Shown: positions 15,033-24,655 of the stretch, in pieces
How positions within the stretch are numbered: the stretch's first letter is position 1
Layout of the letters: each line of letters opens with the position of its first letter
Assembly (NCBI RefSeq): GCF_024652905.1
Contig: NZ_CP102428.1
Location: 3,394,001-3,458,000 of the forward strand
Source of the DNA: Pseudomonas oryzihabitans
GTDB lineage: Bacteria > Pseudomonadota > Gammaproteobacteria > Pseudomonadales > Pseudomonadaceae
Direction: 5' to 3'
DNA: 64,000 nucleotides
Program-made: the position numbers and the translations under genes
Notes under the pieces: model-generated
Seen by the model: only the letters and a program-made list of their open reading frames with translations
Told to the model about the DNA's origin: nothing
Databases searched by the model: none

Positions 15033-16373
15033 TTACAGGTTGTAGCCACGCTCGTTGTGCAGGGTGAGGTCCAGACCCACGGTTTCCTCTTCTTCGTTGA
15101 CTCTCAGACCCATGACCACGTCCAGCACCTTGAGGATCACGAAGGTGACGATGCCGGTGTAGACGATGGTGAAGGCCACGCCCTTGAACTGGATGAACAG
15201 CTGGGCGCCGATGTCGGTGACGGTGCCGAAGCCCCCCAGGGCCGGGGCGGCGAAGACCCCGGTCAGCAGGGCGCCGACGATGCCGCCGATGCCGTGCACG
15301 CCAAAGGCGTCCAGGGAGTCGTCGTAGCCCAGCTTGCGCTTGAGGCTGGTGGCGGTGAAGAAGCACACCACACCGGAAACCAGACCGATGATCAAGGCGC
15401 CCATAGGGCCGGCGGTACCGGCGGCCGGGGTGATGGCCACCAGACCGGCGACCACGCCAGAGGCGATGCCCAGGGCGCTCGGCTTACCGTGGGTGATCCA
15501 CTCGGCGAACATCCAGCCCAGGGCGGCAGCGGCGGTGGCGATCTGGGTGGTCAGCATGGCCATGCCGGCGGTGCCGTTGGCAGCGGCGGCGGAACCGGCA
15601 TTGAAGCCGAACCAGCCGACCCACAGCATGGCGGCACCGACCAGGGTATAGCCCAGGTTGTGCGGCGCCATGGGAGTGGTGGGATAGCCCTTGCGCTTGC
15701 CCAGGACCAGGGCCGCGACGAGGCCGGCCACACCGGCGTTGATGTGCACCACGGTGCCACCCGCGAAGTCCAGTACGCCCCAGTCCCACATCAGGCCGCC
15801 GTCACCGCTCCAGACCATGTGGGCGATGGGGGCGTAGACGAAGGTGAACCACAGGCCGGTGAAGACCAGCATGGCGGAGAACTTCATGCGCTCGGCGAAG
15901 GCGCCGACGATCAACGCCGGGGTGATGATGGCGAAGGTCATCTGGAAGGTGACGAAGACGCTTTCCGGGAACAGTGCGGTAGCCGAGGTGACGGCATCAT
16001 GCTCCAGGGTGGACAGGAAGGCCTTGCTCAGGCCACCGATGAAGGAATTCAGATTGGTGACGCCCTTCTCCATGCCGGTGGTGTCGAAGGCCAGGCTGTA
16101 GCCGTAGACCATCCACAGGATGCTGATGAGACCGGTGATGGCGAAGCACTGCATCATCACCGAGAGGACGTTCTTGGCACGCACCATGCCGCCGTAGAAC
16201 AGCGCGAGACCAGGGATGGTCATGAACAGCACCAGGGCTGTCGAGATCAGCATCCACGCCGTATCGCCGCTGTTGATTGCTGGTGCCGCAGCCGCTTCCT
16301 GGGCCATGGCCAGGCCCGGCAGCGCTACGAAAGACATGAGGGCTCCTAGCCCTGCGTAGGTGCGCAGAGTCAT
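15033..16373 (-). CDS. amtB: ammonium transporter AmtB
   Basis: 446 residues of an inner-membrane Amt/MEP/Rh channel. A signal peptide (MTLRTYAGLGALMSFVALPG, cleaved near AMA) is followed by eleven membrane helices. Signature stretches include FMTIPGLALFYGGMVRAKN, FAGGTVVHINAGVAGLVAAL and the conserved DAFGVHGIGGIVGALLTG, which holds one of the twin pore histidines. Imports ammonium when nitrogen is scarce. The partner GlnK, encoded 48 bases upstream, blocks the channel after ammonium shock in known systems. The promoter is expected upstream of glnK. Confidence 0.95.
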   Translation of the reverse strand: MTLRTYAGLGALMSFVALPGLAMAQEAAAAPAINSGDTAWMLISTALVLFMTIPGLALFYGGMVRAKNVLSVMMQCFAITGLISILWMVYGYSLAFDTTGMEKGVTNLNSFIGGLSKAFLSTLEHDAVTSATALFPESVFVTFQMTFAIITPALIVGAFAERMKFSAMLVFTGLWFTFVYAPIAHMVWSGDGGLMWDWGVLDFAGGTVVHINAGVAGLVAALVLGKRKGYPTTPMAPHNLGYTLVGAAMLWVGWFGFNAGSAAAANGTAGMAMLTTQIATAAAALGWMFAEWITHGKPSALGIASGVVAGLVAITPAAGTAGPMGALIIGLVSGVVCFFTATSLKRKLGYDDSLDAFGVHGIGGIVGALLTGVFAAPALGGFGTVTDIGAQLFIQFKGVAFTIVYTGIVTFVILKVLDVVMGLRVNEEEETVGLDLTLHNERGYNL

Positions 16374-16421
16374 CGTTGTTTCTCCTGGGGCTCGTGTGGG
16401 GTTGGGCGGTCGGTTAACGCG

Positions 16422-16835
<414 letters not shown>

Positions 16836-16934
16836 TTAACCGTCGGCGTGGTAATCGCCGTGGTTACGGCAGAAGCGGCCAGAGCGCGCCTCTACCCCAG
16901 GCGTCCGCTGACGCCCGTCTCTGCTTCGGCAGTA

Positions 16935-16949
16935 GCAGAAAGCTTGCCA
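16935..16949 (-). promoter_or_regulatory. candidate sigma54 promoter of glnK-amtB
   Basis: On the minus strand TGGCAAG-CTTT-CTGC keeps the invariant GG and GC at -24/-12 spacing; consensus is TGGCACG-N4-TTGC. It would give a leader of about 165 bases before glnK, which is long but acceptable. Confidence 0.55.
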
Positions 16950-17036
16950 GGTTTGTGAAGGGGGCCGTATTACCGGGGCCGGTGGGCCTGGCGCGCCTCC
17001 TGACAGGGCAGACCACCGGTCATGGGGCAGGACTTT

Positions 17037-17084
17037 GCACCAACAGCGAACAGCTCTGGCACGGGGATGGCACCAAAGCGGTGC
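17037..17084. promoter_or_regulatory. candidate NtrC-binding sites
   Basis: GCACC-AAAGC-GGTGC (17070-17084) is a perfect inverted repeat fitting the NtrC consensus GCACC-N5-GGTGC. A second, partial site GCACC-AACAG-CGAAC lies at 17037-17051. Both are 90-150 bases upstream of the proposed sigma54 promoter, typical enhancer distance. Confidence 0.6.
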
Positions 17085-17154
17085 AGTCGTGGCTATCCGG
17101 GGCACAGGAGCCGCTGTGCTACACTCGGGCTTTGATTACAGGCAGGGAATAACC

Positions 17155-17454
17155 ATGTCCACGACCCGTTCGCTGTTCGACTCCCTGACTCAGCAGGCCA
17201 GCCGGCTGTTCGGTCAGGACTCGCCGCTGCCCAAGGCGGAAATCGAGAGCCAGTTCAAGGCCCTGCTCCAGGGTGCACTGAGCAAGCTCGATGTGGTCAG
17301 CCGTGATGAATTCGATGCGCAGATGGCGGTGCTGGCACGCACGCGTGCGCGCCTGGAGGCCCTCGAAGCGCGTCTGAACGAGCTGGAGAACAGCCGGAGC
17401 CAGGACGTGAAGCCGCCGGTGACCCCGGCCACGGATGTCGCCGCCGCCGACTGA
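17155..17454 (+). CDS. ubiK: ubiquinone biosynthesis accessory factor UbiK
   Basis: 99 residues, the YqiC/BMFP family: an amphipathic start (STTRSLFDSLTQQASRLF), IESQFKALLQGALSKLDVV, then a C-terminal coiled coil (VLARTRARLEALEARLNEL). In other gammaproteobacteria it trimerises, binds lipid and assists UbiJ in aerobic ubiquinone synthesis. Divergent from glnK; placed before comM/yifB as in P. aeruginosa PA5289. Confidence 0.85.
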   Translation: MSTTRSLFDSLTQQASRLFGQDSPLPKAEIESQFKALLQGALSKLDVVSRDEFDAQMAVLARTRARLEALEARLNELENSRSQDVKPPVTPATDVAAAD

Positions 17455-17516
17455 CCTTGAAGGCGCGCCAGGATGGTGCAGCCTGCTGTCTAACGAAGCA
17501 CGATCAAGGAGAGATC

Positions 17517-19007
17517 ATGTCGCTTGCCCTCGTTCATACCCGCGCCCAGGTGGGCGTGGAAGCGCCGCCGGTGGTCGTCGAGGCGCACCTGGCCAATGGC
17601 CTGCCCGCCCTCACCCTGGTGGGCCTGCCGGAGACCGCCGTGCGCGAAGCCAAGGATCGGGTGCGCAGCGCCATCCTCACGGCCGGTTTCGAATTCCCCA
17701 GTCGCCGCATCACCCTCAATCTCGCTCCCGCCGATCTCCCTAAAGACGGCGGGCGCTTCGACCTTGCCCTGGCCATCGGCATCCTCGCCGCCAGCGGGCA
17801 GCTGCCGGCGCAAGGCCTCGACGGCTACGAATGCCTGGGGGAGCTGGCCTTGTCGGGCGCGGTGCGGGCGATTCGCGGCGTACTGCCGGCGGCGCTGGCC
17901 GCCCGAACGGCGGGCCGTATCCTGGTGGTGCCTCGTGCCAATGCCGAGGAAGCCTGCCTGGCCAGCGGCCTGACGGTGCTGGCGGTCGATCACCTATTGG
18001 AGCTCGCCGGCCATTTGAGCGGCCAGGCGCCGCTGGCGCCCTATCAGCCCAGCGGCCTGCTGCGCACCCCGCTGCCCTATCCCGATCTCGCCGAGGTCCA
18101 GGGACAGCAGGCGGCCAAGCGTGCCCTGGTGGTGGCTGCAGCCGGTGCCCACAACCTGCTGCTCGCCGGACCGCCAGGAACCGGCAAGACCCTGCTCGCC
18201 AGCCGCCTGCCAGGGCTCCTGCCGCCCCTGGACGAGGAAGAGGCGCTGCAGGTCGCCGCCATCCATTCGGTGGCCGGACCCGAGCCGCTGGAACACTGGC
18301 CGCAGCGACCCTTTCGTCAGCCGCACCATTCGGCGTCAGGTCCGGCGCTGGTGGGCGGTGGCAGCCGCCCCGGGCCTGGCGAGATCACCCTGGCCCATCG
18401 CGGGGTGCTGTTTCTCGACGAGTTGCCGGAATTCGATCGCAAGGTGCTGGAGGTGCTGCGCGAGCCCCTGGAAAGTGGCGAGATCGTCATCGCCCGGGCA
18501 CGCGAGCGGGTACGCTTTCCGGCGCGCTTCCAACTGGTGGCGGCGATGAATCCCTGTCCTTGCGGCTACCTGGGCGACCCCAGCGGCCGCTGTCGCTGCA
18601 GTCCGGAGCAGATCCAGCGCTATAGGGGCAAGCTGTCCGGTCCGCTGCTGGACCGCATCGACCTGCACCTGACCGTGGCCCGCGAGCACCTGCGCCTGGG
18701 CGCCTCACCGGCTGCCGAGCTCACCACGGCGGAGGCCGCACGCCAGGTCGCCGAGGCCCGGGCCATCCAACTGGCGCGCCAGGGCCGCCCCAACGCCCTG
18801 CTCGGCCTCGATCAGCTGCACCAGGTATGTGTCCTGAGCGAAGCCGATCAGCGCTGGCTGGAAGGCGCCGGCGAACGCCTGAATCTGTCCCTGCGCGCCC
18901 TGCACCGGGTGGTCAAGGTGGCCCGCACCCTGGCCGATCTGGCCGGCCAGGCCGAGATCCAGCGGGCGCAGCTGGCCGAAGCGCTACAGTATCGGGCGAG
19001 TCACTAG
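17517..19007 (+). CDS. comM: YifB/ComM-family AAA+ ATPase
   Basis: 496 residues from ATG 17517 (AAGGAGAGATC upstream). N-terminal Lon-like domain (VEAHLANGLPALTLVGLPET), then the Mg-chelatase-type AAA+ core: Walker A GPPGTGKT (218-225), Walker B GVLFLDELPEF, and the Cys cluster NPCPCGYLGDPSGRCRC. ComM of competent bacteria is a hexameric helicase that promotes branch migration during natural transformation. The family is widespread in non-competent species, where its role is open. The 3' end overlaps the SOS-box gene by 4 bases, convergent. Confidence 0.9.
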   Translation: MSLALVHTRAQVGVEAPPVVVEAHLANGLPALTLVGLPETAVREAKDRVRSAILTAGFEFPSRRITLNLAPADLPKDGGRFDLALAIGILAASGQLPAQGLDGYECLGELALSGAVRAIRGVLPAALAARTAGRILVVPRANAEEACLASGLTVLAVDHLLELAGHLSGQAPLAPYQPSGLLRTPLPYPDLAEVQGQQAAKRALVVAAAGAHNLLLAGPPGTGKTLLASRLPGLLPPLDEEEALQVAAIHSVAGPEPLEHWPQRPFRQPHHSASGPALVGGGSRPGPGEITLAHRGVLFLDELPEFDRKVLEVLREPLESGEIVIARARERVRFPARFQLVAAMNPCPCGYLGDPSGRCRCSPEQIQRYRGKLSGPLLDRIDLHLTVAREHLRLGASPAAELTTAEAARQVAEARAIQLARQGRPNALLGLDQLHQVCVLSEADQRWLEGAGERLNLSLRALHRVVKVARTLADLAGQAEIQRAQLAEALQYRASH

Positions 19008-19195
19008 GCGCCGGCAGGCGGACCATAGTGCCGCGGCGGCTCCTGCAGCCGATCTCGCAGCGCCTGGTTTTCCTGCGCCAGCTCGAAGCACATGGCCCGC
19101 CATTGGTGGGCCAGCTCGCGATAGTCGTCGCGCTCCGCCCGTAGCGTGGTCAGCATGCGTTCGACGGCCTGCACCGCCTCGTTGGATACGCCCAT
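19004..19195 (-). CDS. small coiled-coil protein, likely SOS-regulated, 63 aa
   Basis: ATG 19195 with AGGAGG upstream; the longer frame to 19261 runs through the LexA box and is rejected. The product is one long helix (NEAVQAVERMLTTLRAERDD to ENQALRDRL) with a single Cys and a short Pro-rich tail. It is likely a dimeric coiled coil. The perfect LexA box 19-34 bases before the start would make it damage-inducible. I do not know this gene from published Pseudomonas LexA regulons. Confidence 0.65.
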   Translation of the reverse strand: MGVSNEAVQAVERMLTTLRAERDDYRELAHQWRAMCFELAQENQALRDRLQEPPRHYGPPAGA

Positions 19196-19213
19196 GACAC
19201 CCCTCCTCTTATA

Positions 19214-19229
19214 CTGTATTTGCATACAG
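19214..19229 (-). promoter_or_regulatory. perfect LexA (SOS) box
   Basis: CTGTATTTGCATACAG fits CTGTAT-N4-ATACAG exactly. It overlaps a plausible promoter (TTGCCT, 17-base spacer, TACTGT on the minus strand), so bound LexA would block transcription of the gene at 19004-19195. Confidence 0.85.
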
Positions 19230-19275
19230 TAGTCAGAGTATTGCAGCCAGGCAAGCGCCAAGGTGCGCAGGAATG

Positions 19276-19304
19276 AAAAAGGGAGGCCTGAGCCTCCCTT
19301 TCGG
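19276..19304. terminator. terminator after the chemoreceptor gene
   Basis: AAAGGGAGGC/GCCTCCCTTT with loop CTGA and flanking A run (T run on the minus strand), 20 bases past the stop of the leftward gene. Confidence 0.85.
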
Positions 19305-19323
19305 TTCTGCCAGAAAGATCCGG

Positions 19324-21294
19324 CTAGCTGAACCGGCCCACTTCGGCGCTCAGGTCTTCCGCCAAGTGCCGCAGCTCGCCAGCGGTACCGGCCAGTACCT
19401 CGGCGGCATCGCGCTGGGCGGCGTTGTCCACGGCGATCGCCTGGATGTTGCGGCTCAGCGCCGTGGCGGTGGTGCTCTGCTCGGCAGTGGCCTGGGCGAT
19501 GCCGGAGAATTGCTCCACCGCCTCGGCGACCTGCTGATCGATGCTGCGCAGCGCCTGGGCCACATCGGCGTTACGCGCCAGGCCCTGCTCCATGAGGCGA
19601 TTGCCTTCGTCGATGGCGCCCATGGCGCGCTGGGTCTCGCCCTGCACCGCGCCGATCATCTGGGAGATCTCGCGGGTGGCCTCGCTGGTGCGACCGGCCA
19701 ATTGCCGGACCTCATCGGCGACCACGGCGAAGCCACGACCTTGCTCACCGGCGCGGGCCGCTTCGATGGCCGCGTTGAGCGCCAGCAGGTTGGTCTGCTC
19801 GGCGATCCCGCTGATGACGCCGATGATGCCGCCAATCTGCTGGGAGCGGCCATCCAGGCCCTTGATCAGTTCGGCGGTGCTGGCCAGGGAATCGGCGATC
19901 TGCTCCAGGGCGCCCGAGGCGCCCTGCATGGCCTGGGTACCGGTACGGGTCTGCTGGGCGTTTTCCTGCACCAGGCGCTCGGTGCGCTGCATGCCATCGG
20001 CGATGTTCTGGGCGGTGGCGCTGAATTCCTCCACGGCGCTGGCCATGCTGTCGATCTGGGTGGACTGCTCGGCGGAGCGTCTGAGGGTCTGGTCGGAGAG
20101 CTGGCTCAGTTGCTGGGAGCGCTCGGTGACCGCGCGCGAGGAGCCACGAACCTGCTCGACGGTGGAGGCCAGGGCATCGGCCATCTGGTTGAAGCTCTGG
20201 GCGAGTTCGCCGATCTCGTCGTGGCTGCGCGCCTCGACGCGCACGCTGAGCTGACCGCGACCCAGGGCCTGGGCCCGCTCCACCAGCTGGCCCAGCGGGC
20301 TGAGCTTGCGGCGCAGCAGCACGACCGAAGCGACCACCGCCAGCACCAGGGCGATCAGACTGCCGATGGCCAGGCGCAGGCCAACGGCATGCACCGGGGC
20401 GTCCAGTTCGGCTTTGGGCAGGGTGGCGACCACGGTCCAGCCTTCGCCGGCGACTGGCGCACTGACGCTGAGGAAGGCTTGATTGCCGTCCTGCCAACCA
20501 TGTACGCGCTGCTTGGGATCGCTCTTGAGGTCGGCGAGCAATTCGTCGGTCTGCTTGGCATTGGCCGGCGGGACCAGCCAGTTGCCCTGTTCGTCGAGCA
20601 GGGCCAGGGAGCCGGTCTCGCCGATGCGCAGCTGGGTCAGCTGGGCCAGTTGCTGGGCCTGGGCGTCGGTGTAGTCGAAGCCGACATAGAGCACGGCGAT
20701 GACCTGGCCCTGGGTGTCGCGTACCGGGCTGTACTGGGTCATGTAGGAGCGACCGAACAGCTGGGCACGCCCCACGTAGGTCTGGCCCTGCAGCAGACCG
20801 GCATAGCCGGGATGCTTGCGGTCCAGGCGAGTGCCGATGGCGCGGCTGCCGTCCTGCTTCTTCAGCGAGGTGGTGATGCGGGTGAAGTCGTCGCCATCGC
20901 GCACGAAGATGGTGGCGGTACCGCCGGTGAGGCGGGTGAAATCATCGACCTGGGTGAAGTCGTTGTTGAGCGCCTCGCCCTTGTAGAGCAGCACCGGGGT
21001 GTCGGTACCGGCGACGACGGTACGCTCGCTGCTGCGGGAAAGGCCGCCATCGAAGCGGCGCTCGAACAGATTGGCAAGGCGCTGGGTGCTGACCTTGAGC
21101 GTACCGAGGAAGGTCTGCTGCTGATCGGCGAGCAGCCGGGCCTCGCTGCCCAGGTGCTTGCGCTGGGTGCCTTCGATGGACACGCTCAAGGCATGCAGGG
21201 CGAACAGACAGCTGCCGGCGATCACGACAATCAGTACCAGACTGAGGGCCAAGGCAAGTTGTCGGGCAATACTACGACGCGGAGAAATGACCAT
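19324..21294 (-). CDS. methyl-accepting chemotaxis protein, Cache-type sensor
   Basis: 656 residues from ATG 21294 (GGAG upstream). First membrane helix at about 13-36, a periplasmic domain of roughly 270 residues of the fused Cache_3-Cache_2 type ([60 protein letters not shown]), second membrane helix near 310, HAMP, then the cytoplasmic hairpin with tip [20 protein letters not shown]. Cache domains of this type usually bind small carboxylic acids, but the ligand cannot be read here. No penta-peptide CheR tether at the C-terminus. Confidence 0.9.
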   Translation of the reverse strand: MVISPRRSIARQLALALSLVLIVVIAGSCLFALHALSVSIEGTQRKHLGSEARLLADQQQTFLGTLKVSTQRLANLFERRFDGGLSRSSERTVVAGTDTPVLLYKGEALNNDFTQVDDFTRLTGGTATIFVRDGDDFTRITTSLKKQDGSRAIGTRLDRKHPGYAGLLQGQTYVGRAQLFGRSYMTQYSPVRDTQGQVIAVLYVGFDYTDAQAQQLAQLTQLRIGETGSLALLDEQGNWLVPPANAKQTDELLADLKSDPKQRVHGWQDGNQAFLSVSAPVAGEGWTVVATLPKAELDAPVHAVGLRLAIGSLIALVLAVVASVVLLRRKLSPLGQLVERAQALGRGQLSVRVEARSHDEIGELAQSFNQMADALASTVEQVRGSSRAVTERSQQLSQLSDQTLRRSAEQSTQIDSMASAVEEFSATAQNIADGMQRTERLVQENAQQTRTGTQAMQGASGALEQIADSLASTAELIKGLDGRSQQIGGIIGVISGIAEQTNLLALNAAIEAARAGEQGRGFAVVADEVRQLAGRTSEATREISQMIGAVQGETQRAMGAIDEGNRLMEQGLARNADVAQALRSIDQQVAEAVEQFSGIAQATAEQSTTATALSRNIQAIAVDNAAQRDAAEVLAGTAGELRHLAEDLSAEVGRFS

Positions 21295-21455
21295 AGAGGA
21301 CTCCAAAGCGCCTACATCCCTGTAGGGCAGTACGAAATTGAGGGCAAGGGTCTACATCAGGGACGAGCCGCTCTACGGCGGCCTTCTTAGCGATGAACGG
21401 TTAGTTTATCGGCTGGAGCGTGACGAACTAAAGCGAATGACGGATGTCTGGCGCC

Positions 21456-22385
21456 TTATTTGTGGCGAATGACCTCTGGCAGGCTCTGGGACGCCACCTC
21501 CCGCTGCAGAAAATCGCCCAGCTGGCGAACGCGTGCCTGCCCCCGACGATTGCGTGGCCAGACCAGATAATAGGCATCGCCACTGGCCACGGCCGCTGGC
21601 CAGGGCAAGGCGATCAGCCCGGCCGCCAGGTCCTCGGCGAGCATCACCAGATCGCCGATGGAAACCCCATAGCCACGCGCGGCGGCAGCCATGCCCAGTT
21701 CCAGGGTGTCGAACACCTGGCCGCCGCTGAGCGGCACCGCCTGGGTCAAGCCCATGGCCTGCAGCCAGCGGCGCCAGTCGCGGCGGTCGAAGGTGGGATG
21801 CAGCAGCTCTTCCCGTTGCAGGCGCGCCACATCCCAGACGCCCTCTCGGGCCGCGGCTGGCGAACAGACCGGTACCAGCCACTCGTCGAACAGCGGCACC
21901 ACCTCCCAATCCGCCGGGAAGCGGCCATTGCCGAGCAGCACCGCGCAATCGAAGGGTTCATGGACGAAGTCGACCCGGTCGCTGGCCATCCAGACGCTGG
22001 TGAGCTGGATGTCCAGTTGCGGACTGAGCTGGCGAAAGCGCGCCAGACGCGCCAGCAGCCAGCGCAGTGACAGGGTGGTGGGCGCCTTGAGCCTCAGGGT
22101 GCCCTCCGCCACGACGAGATTGCCGCAGGCCCGCGCCAGCGCCTCGAAGCCTTCGCTCAGGCCGGGCAAGAGCAGCTTGCCGGGCTCGGTCAGCGCCAGC
22201 TGACGCCCGGCGCGTTCGAACAGGCGGCAGCCAAAGGTCTCTTCCAGGGTCCGTACATGACGACTGACCGCGCTCTGGGTCAGCGACAATTCCTGGGCCG
22301 CGCGAGTGAAGGAGCCATGGCGGGCGGCGGCCTCGAAGGCGCGCAAGGCGTACAGCGGCGGCAGCCGCGTGGAGACTTCAGGCAT
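21456..22385 (-). CDS. LysR-family regulator, GcvA-like
   Basis: 309 residues. N-terminal winged HTH with LYALRAFEAAARHGSFTRAA and LSLTQSAVSRHVRTLEE, the GcvA-type variant of LysR. The C-terminal effector domain includes WDVARLQREELLHPTFDRRD and LELGMAAAARGYGVSIGDL. Divergent from the MATE pump gene with about 105 bases between starts, so it may control that gene as well as itself. Target and effector unknown. Confidence 0.85.
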   Translation of the reverse strand: MPEVSTRLPPLYALRAFEAAARHGSFTRAAQELSLTQSAVSRHVRTLEETFGCRLFERAGRQLALTEPGKLLLPGLSEGFEALARACGNLVVAEGTLRLKAPTTLSLRWLLARLARFRQLSPQLDIQLTSVWMASDRVDFVHEPFDCAVLLGNGRFPADWEVVPLFDEWLVPVCSPAAAREGVWDVARLQREELLHPTFDRRDWRRWLQAMGLTQAVPLSGGQVFDTLELGMAAAARGYGVSIGDLVMLAEDLAAGLIALPWPAAVASGDAYYLVWPRNRRGQARVRQLGDFLQREVASQSLPEVIRHK

Positions 22386-22491
22386 GACTCAGACTCATGG
22401 ATGACATGGCTATTTTCCGATTGTGGGCGGCGCGACCGCATCCAACAATGAGTTCTTGTCAAAGTCGCCTCCCGTTCAGCGAGATCGCCCC

Positions 22492-23895
22492 ATGTCCCTG
22501 CCGCGTCACGAATTGCTCGCGCTGTTGCGTCTCGCCCTGCCCCTGATCGGCGCCCAGCTGGCCTATGTGGCCATGGTCTTCACCGACACCCTGATGATGG
22601 GGCGCCTGGGGCCTGCCGCCCTGGCCGGTGGCGGCCTGGGCGCTGCGGTCTATTCCTTCGTCTCGGTGATCTGCGTGGGGGTGATCACCGCGGTGGCCAA
22701 CCTGGCGGCGCTGCGCCGGGGTGCGGGGGATAGCGAAGGAGTAGCGGCGGTGACCGCGGCGGGAATCTGGATCGCCGGGGTGCTGGCGCTGCTGGCCGGC
22801 ACCCTGCTGTGGCACATCGAGCCGCTGCTGGCCCTGGCCGGCCAGCCGGAAGAAAGTCGTCAGGCGGCTGGGGTGTTCCTGCGCTGCCTGGCCTTCGCCC
22901 TGCCCGGCCACCTGCTGTTCATGACCCTGCGCGGCTTCACCAGCGCCCTGGAACGACCCGGGCCGGTGCTGACCATCGTCCTGGGTGCGGCGGTGCTCAA
23001 CGCCCTGTTCAACCTCGGCCTGCTGCACGGCTGGGGCGGCCTGCCGCAGCCCGGGCTCGCGGGCATCGGCGCGGTGACCGCCGTGGTGATGAATGGCGCA
23101 GCCCTTGGGCTGGCGCTGTATATCGCCCGGCACCCGGCCTATGCCGCCTATCCCCTGCGTCGTTATCTGCGCCGCCCGGATCGCCGCGCCCTCGCCGACA
23201 CCCTCGGCCAGGGCCTGGCGATCAGCGGCACCTATGCGGTGGAGGCCTGCCTGTTCCTCGCCGCGGCCCTGTGCATGGGCGTCCTGGGTGCCACGGCGCT
23301 GGCGGCCAATCAGATCGCCAACCAGCTGGTGTACCTGGTGTTCATGCTGCCGGCGGGGCTGTCCTATGCCACCAGCATTCGCATCGGCCAGCATCAGGGC
23401 GCGGGCCGGCCACGGGAGGCGCTGCTGGTGGGGCGGCTGGCCATCGGCGGCGGCGCCCTGGTGATGCTGGGCATCGCCCTGCTGTTCTGGAGCTTTCCCG
23501 CATGGTTGGTGGGACTGTTCCTGCCAGATGCCCACAGTCCGGTCAGCGAGCTGGCGCGGCAGCTGGTGCTGATCGCTGCGCTGTTCGTCATCTTCGACGG
23601 CACCCAGAGCATCGCCCAGGGCGCCCTGCGCGGCATCCGCCAGGCGCGTCTGGGCTTCTATGGCGGGCTGCTCTGCTATTGCCTGATCGGCGCCAGCAGC
23701 GCCTGGCTCCTGGGAGTGCACGCAGGCTTCGGTCCGCACGGGGTGTGGTGGGGGCTGGCGCTGGGACTGGCCTGCGCGGCCGTGCTGCTGACCGCCGCCT
23801 TCGAGTGGCTGATGCGGCGGCAGCTGGGCGCAGGCCCTGTGCAGGCCCCGCCGGAGCCGCTGGCCGCCACGCGCGGCATGGCGCAAAACGGGTGA
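22492..23895 (+). CDS. MATE-family multidrug/Na+ efflux transporter
   Basis: 467 residues with twelve predicted membrane helices. The N-terminal half starts LALPLIGAQLAYVAMVFTD and TLMMGRLGPAALAGGGLG, typical of NorM-like MATE pumps; the second half repeats it (QGLAISGTYAVEACLFLAAA, GATALAANQIANQLVYLVFM). The ribosome binding site before ATG 22492 is weak. Expels cationic drugs in exchange for Na+ or H+ in known members. Divergent from a LysR gene. Confidence 0.9.
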   Translation: MSLPRHELLALLRLALPLIGAQLAYVAMVFTDTLMMGRLGPAALAGGGLGAAVYSFVSVICVGVITAVANLAALRRGAGDSEGVAAVTAAGIWIAGVLALLAGTLLWHIEPLLALAGQPEESRQAAGVFLRCLAFALPGHLLFMTLRGFTSALERPGPVLTIVLGAAVLNALFNLGLLHGWGGLPQPGLAGIGAVTAVVMNGAALGLALYIARHPAYAAYPLRRYLRRPDRRALADTLGQGLAISGTYAVEACLFLAAALCMGVLGATALAANQIANQLVYLVFMLPAGLSYATSIRIGQHQGAGRPREALLVGRLAIGGGALVMLGIALLFWSFPAWLVGLFLPDAHSPVSELARQLVLIAALFVIFDGTQSIAQGALRGIRQARLGFYGGLLCYCLIGASSAWLLGVHAGFGPHGVWWGLALGLACAAVLLTAAFEWLMRRQLGAGPVQAPPEPLAATRGMAQNG

Positions 23896-23922
23896 GCGCC
23901 GCGGCGGCCCAGGAATTTTACC

Positions 23923-23935
23923 AAGTGGTCCACTT
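23923..23935. promoter_or_regulatory. inverted repeat upstream of the response regulator gene
   Basis: AAGTGG-T-CCACTT, a perfect 6-1-6 palindrome 80 bases before ATG 24014, followed by a possible -10 (TAGAAT, 23950-23955). Possible operator; binding protein unknown. Confidence 0.4.
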
Positions 23936-24013
23936 TCGACCGCTGCGCTAGAATAAAGGCTTTGGGCCACCCCGGAGTTGCGACCGGCGTCTGCGGCCCC
24001 AGGATAGCCAGAG

Positions 24014-24655
24014 ATGCAACGTTTCATCGTCGCCGACGACCATCCGCTGTTTCGTGAAGGCCTGGTGCGCATCCTGCGCCAGCTGCAGCCGCAGGCACAG
24101 GTGGAGCAGGCCGACAGCCTGCAACAGGTCCTGGAACTGGCGCGCCAGGGCGAGCCGCCCAGCGGCCTGCTGCTGGACCTGCTCTATCCCGGTCAGGACC
24201 TGAGTTTTTCGCTGCGCGCGCTGCGCCAGGAATTCAAGCGCAGCACCCTGGTCGTGGTCTCCATGCTCGAAGACGCCACGGTGATCGAGCACATCCTGGC
24301 GGCGGGCGTGGATGGCTTCATCGGCAAGGCCCTGCCGCCGACGGCCATGGCCGAGGCCATCGCCGACTGTCTCGCCGGGCAACCTGTGGTGCGCTACGCC
24401 ACGCCGAGTCTGGCCCCGACCAGCCTGGCACCCGATAACCGGTTGCAGGCGCTGACGCCGCGGCAGTTGGAGGTACTCGGCTTGATCACCCAGGGCCTGA
24501 GCAACAAGGAGATCGCGCGGGTCCTGACCATCTCGCCCTTTACCGTGCGCATCCATGTGTCCGCGCTGCTGCGCACCCTGGGCGTCGGCACCCGCGCCGC
24601 AGCGGCCGCCTTTGGTGCCAAGACCGGCCTCGGCGCCCAGCGTTCGCTCAGGTAG
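24014..24655 (+). CDS. NarL/LuxR-type response regulator
   Basis: 213 residues. Receiver domain with [16 protein letters not shown] and phospho-acceptor Asp in [12 protein letters not shown] (about 56), a conserved Ser in VVVSMLED, and Lys in IGKAL. The C-terminal LuxR HTH is intact ([20 protein letters not shown], then [14 protein letters not shown]). It converges on a hybrid histidine kinase gene whose stop overlaps by 8 bases; the two are likely partners. Target genes unknown. Confidence 0.85.
   Translation: MQRFIVADDHPLFREGLVRILRQLQPQAQVEQADSLQQVLELARQGEPPSGLLLDLLYPGQDLSFSLRALRQEFKRSTLVVVSMLEDATVIEHILAAGVDGFIGKALPPTAMAEAIADCLAGQPVVRYATPSLAPTSLAPDNRLQALTPRQLEVLGLITQGLSNKEIARVLTISPFTVRIHVSALLRTLGVGTRAAAAAFGAKTGLGAQRSLR

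Noticed and set aside
15057-16349. 430-codon frame antisense to amtB, and similar long antisense frames over xylG, the chemoreceptors and the MFS genes
   Set aside because: Typical shadow frames of high-GC genes: His/Gly/Asp-rich, no homology, no ribosome binding sites.
17057-17072. Plus-strand sigma54-like element TGGCACG-GGGA-TGGC before ubiK
   Set aside because: It overlaps the NtrC-type palindrome and has a weak -12. The minus-strand element fits the glnK operon better, so I list only that as a feature.
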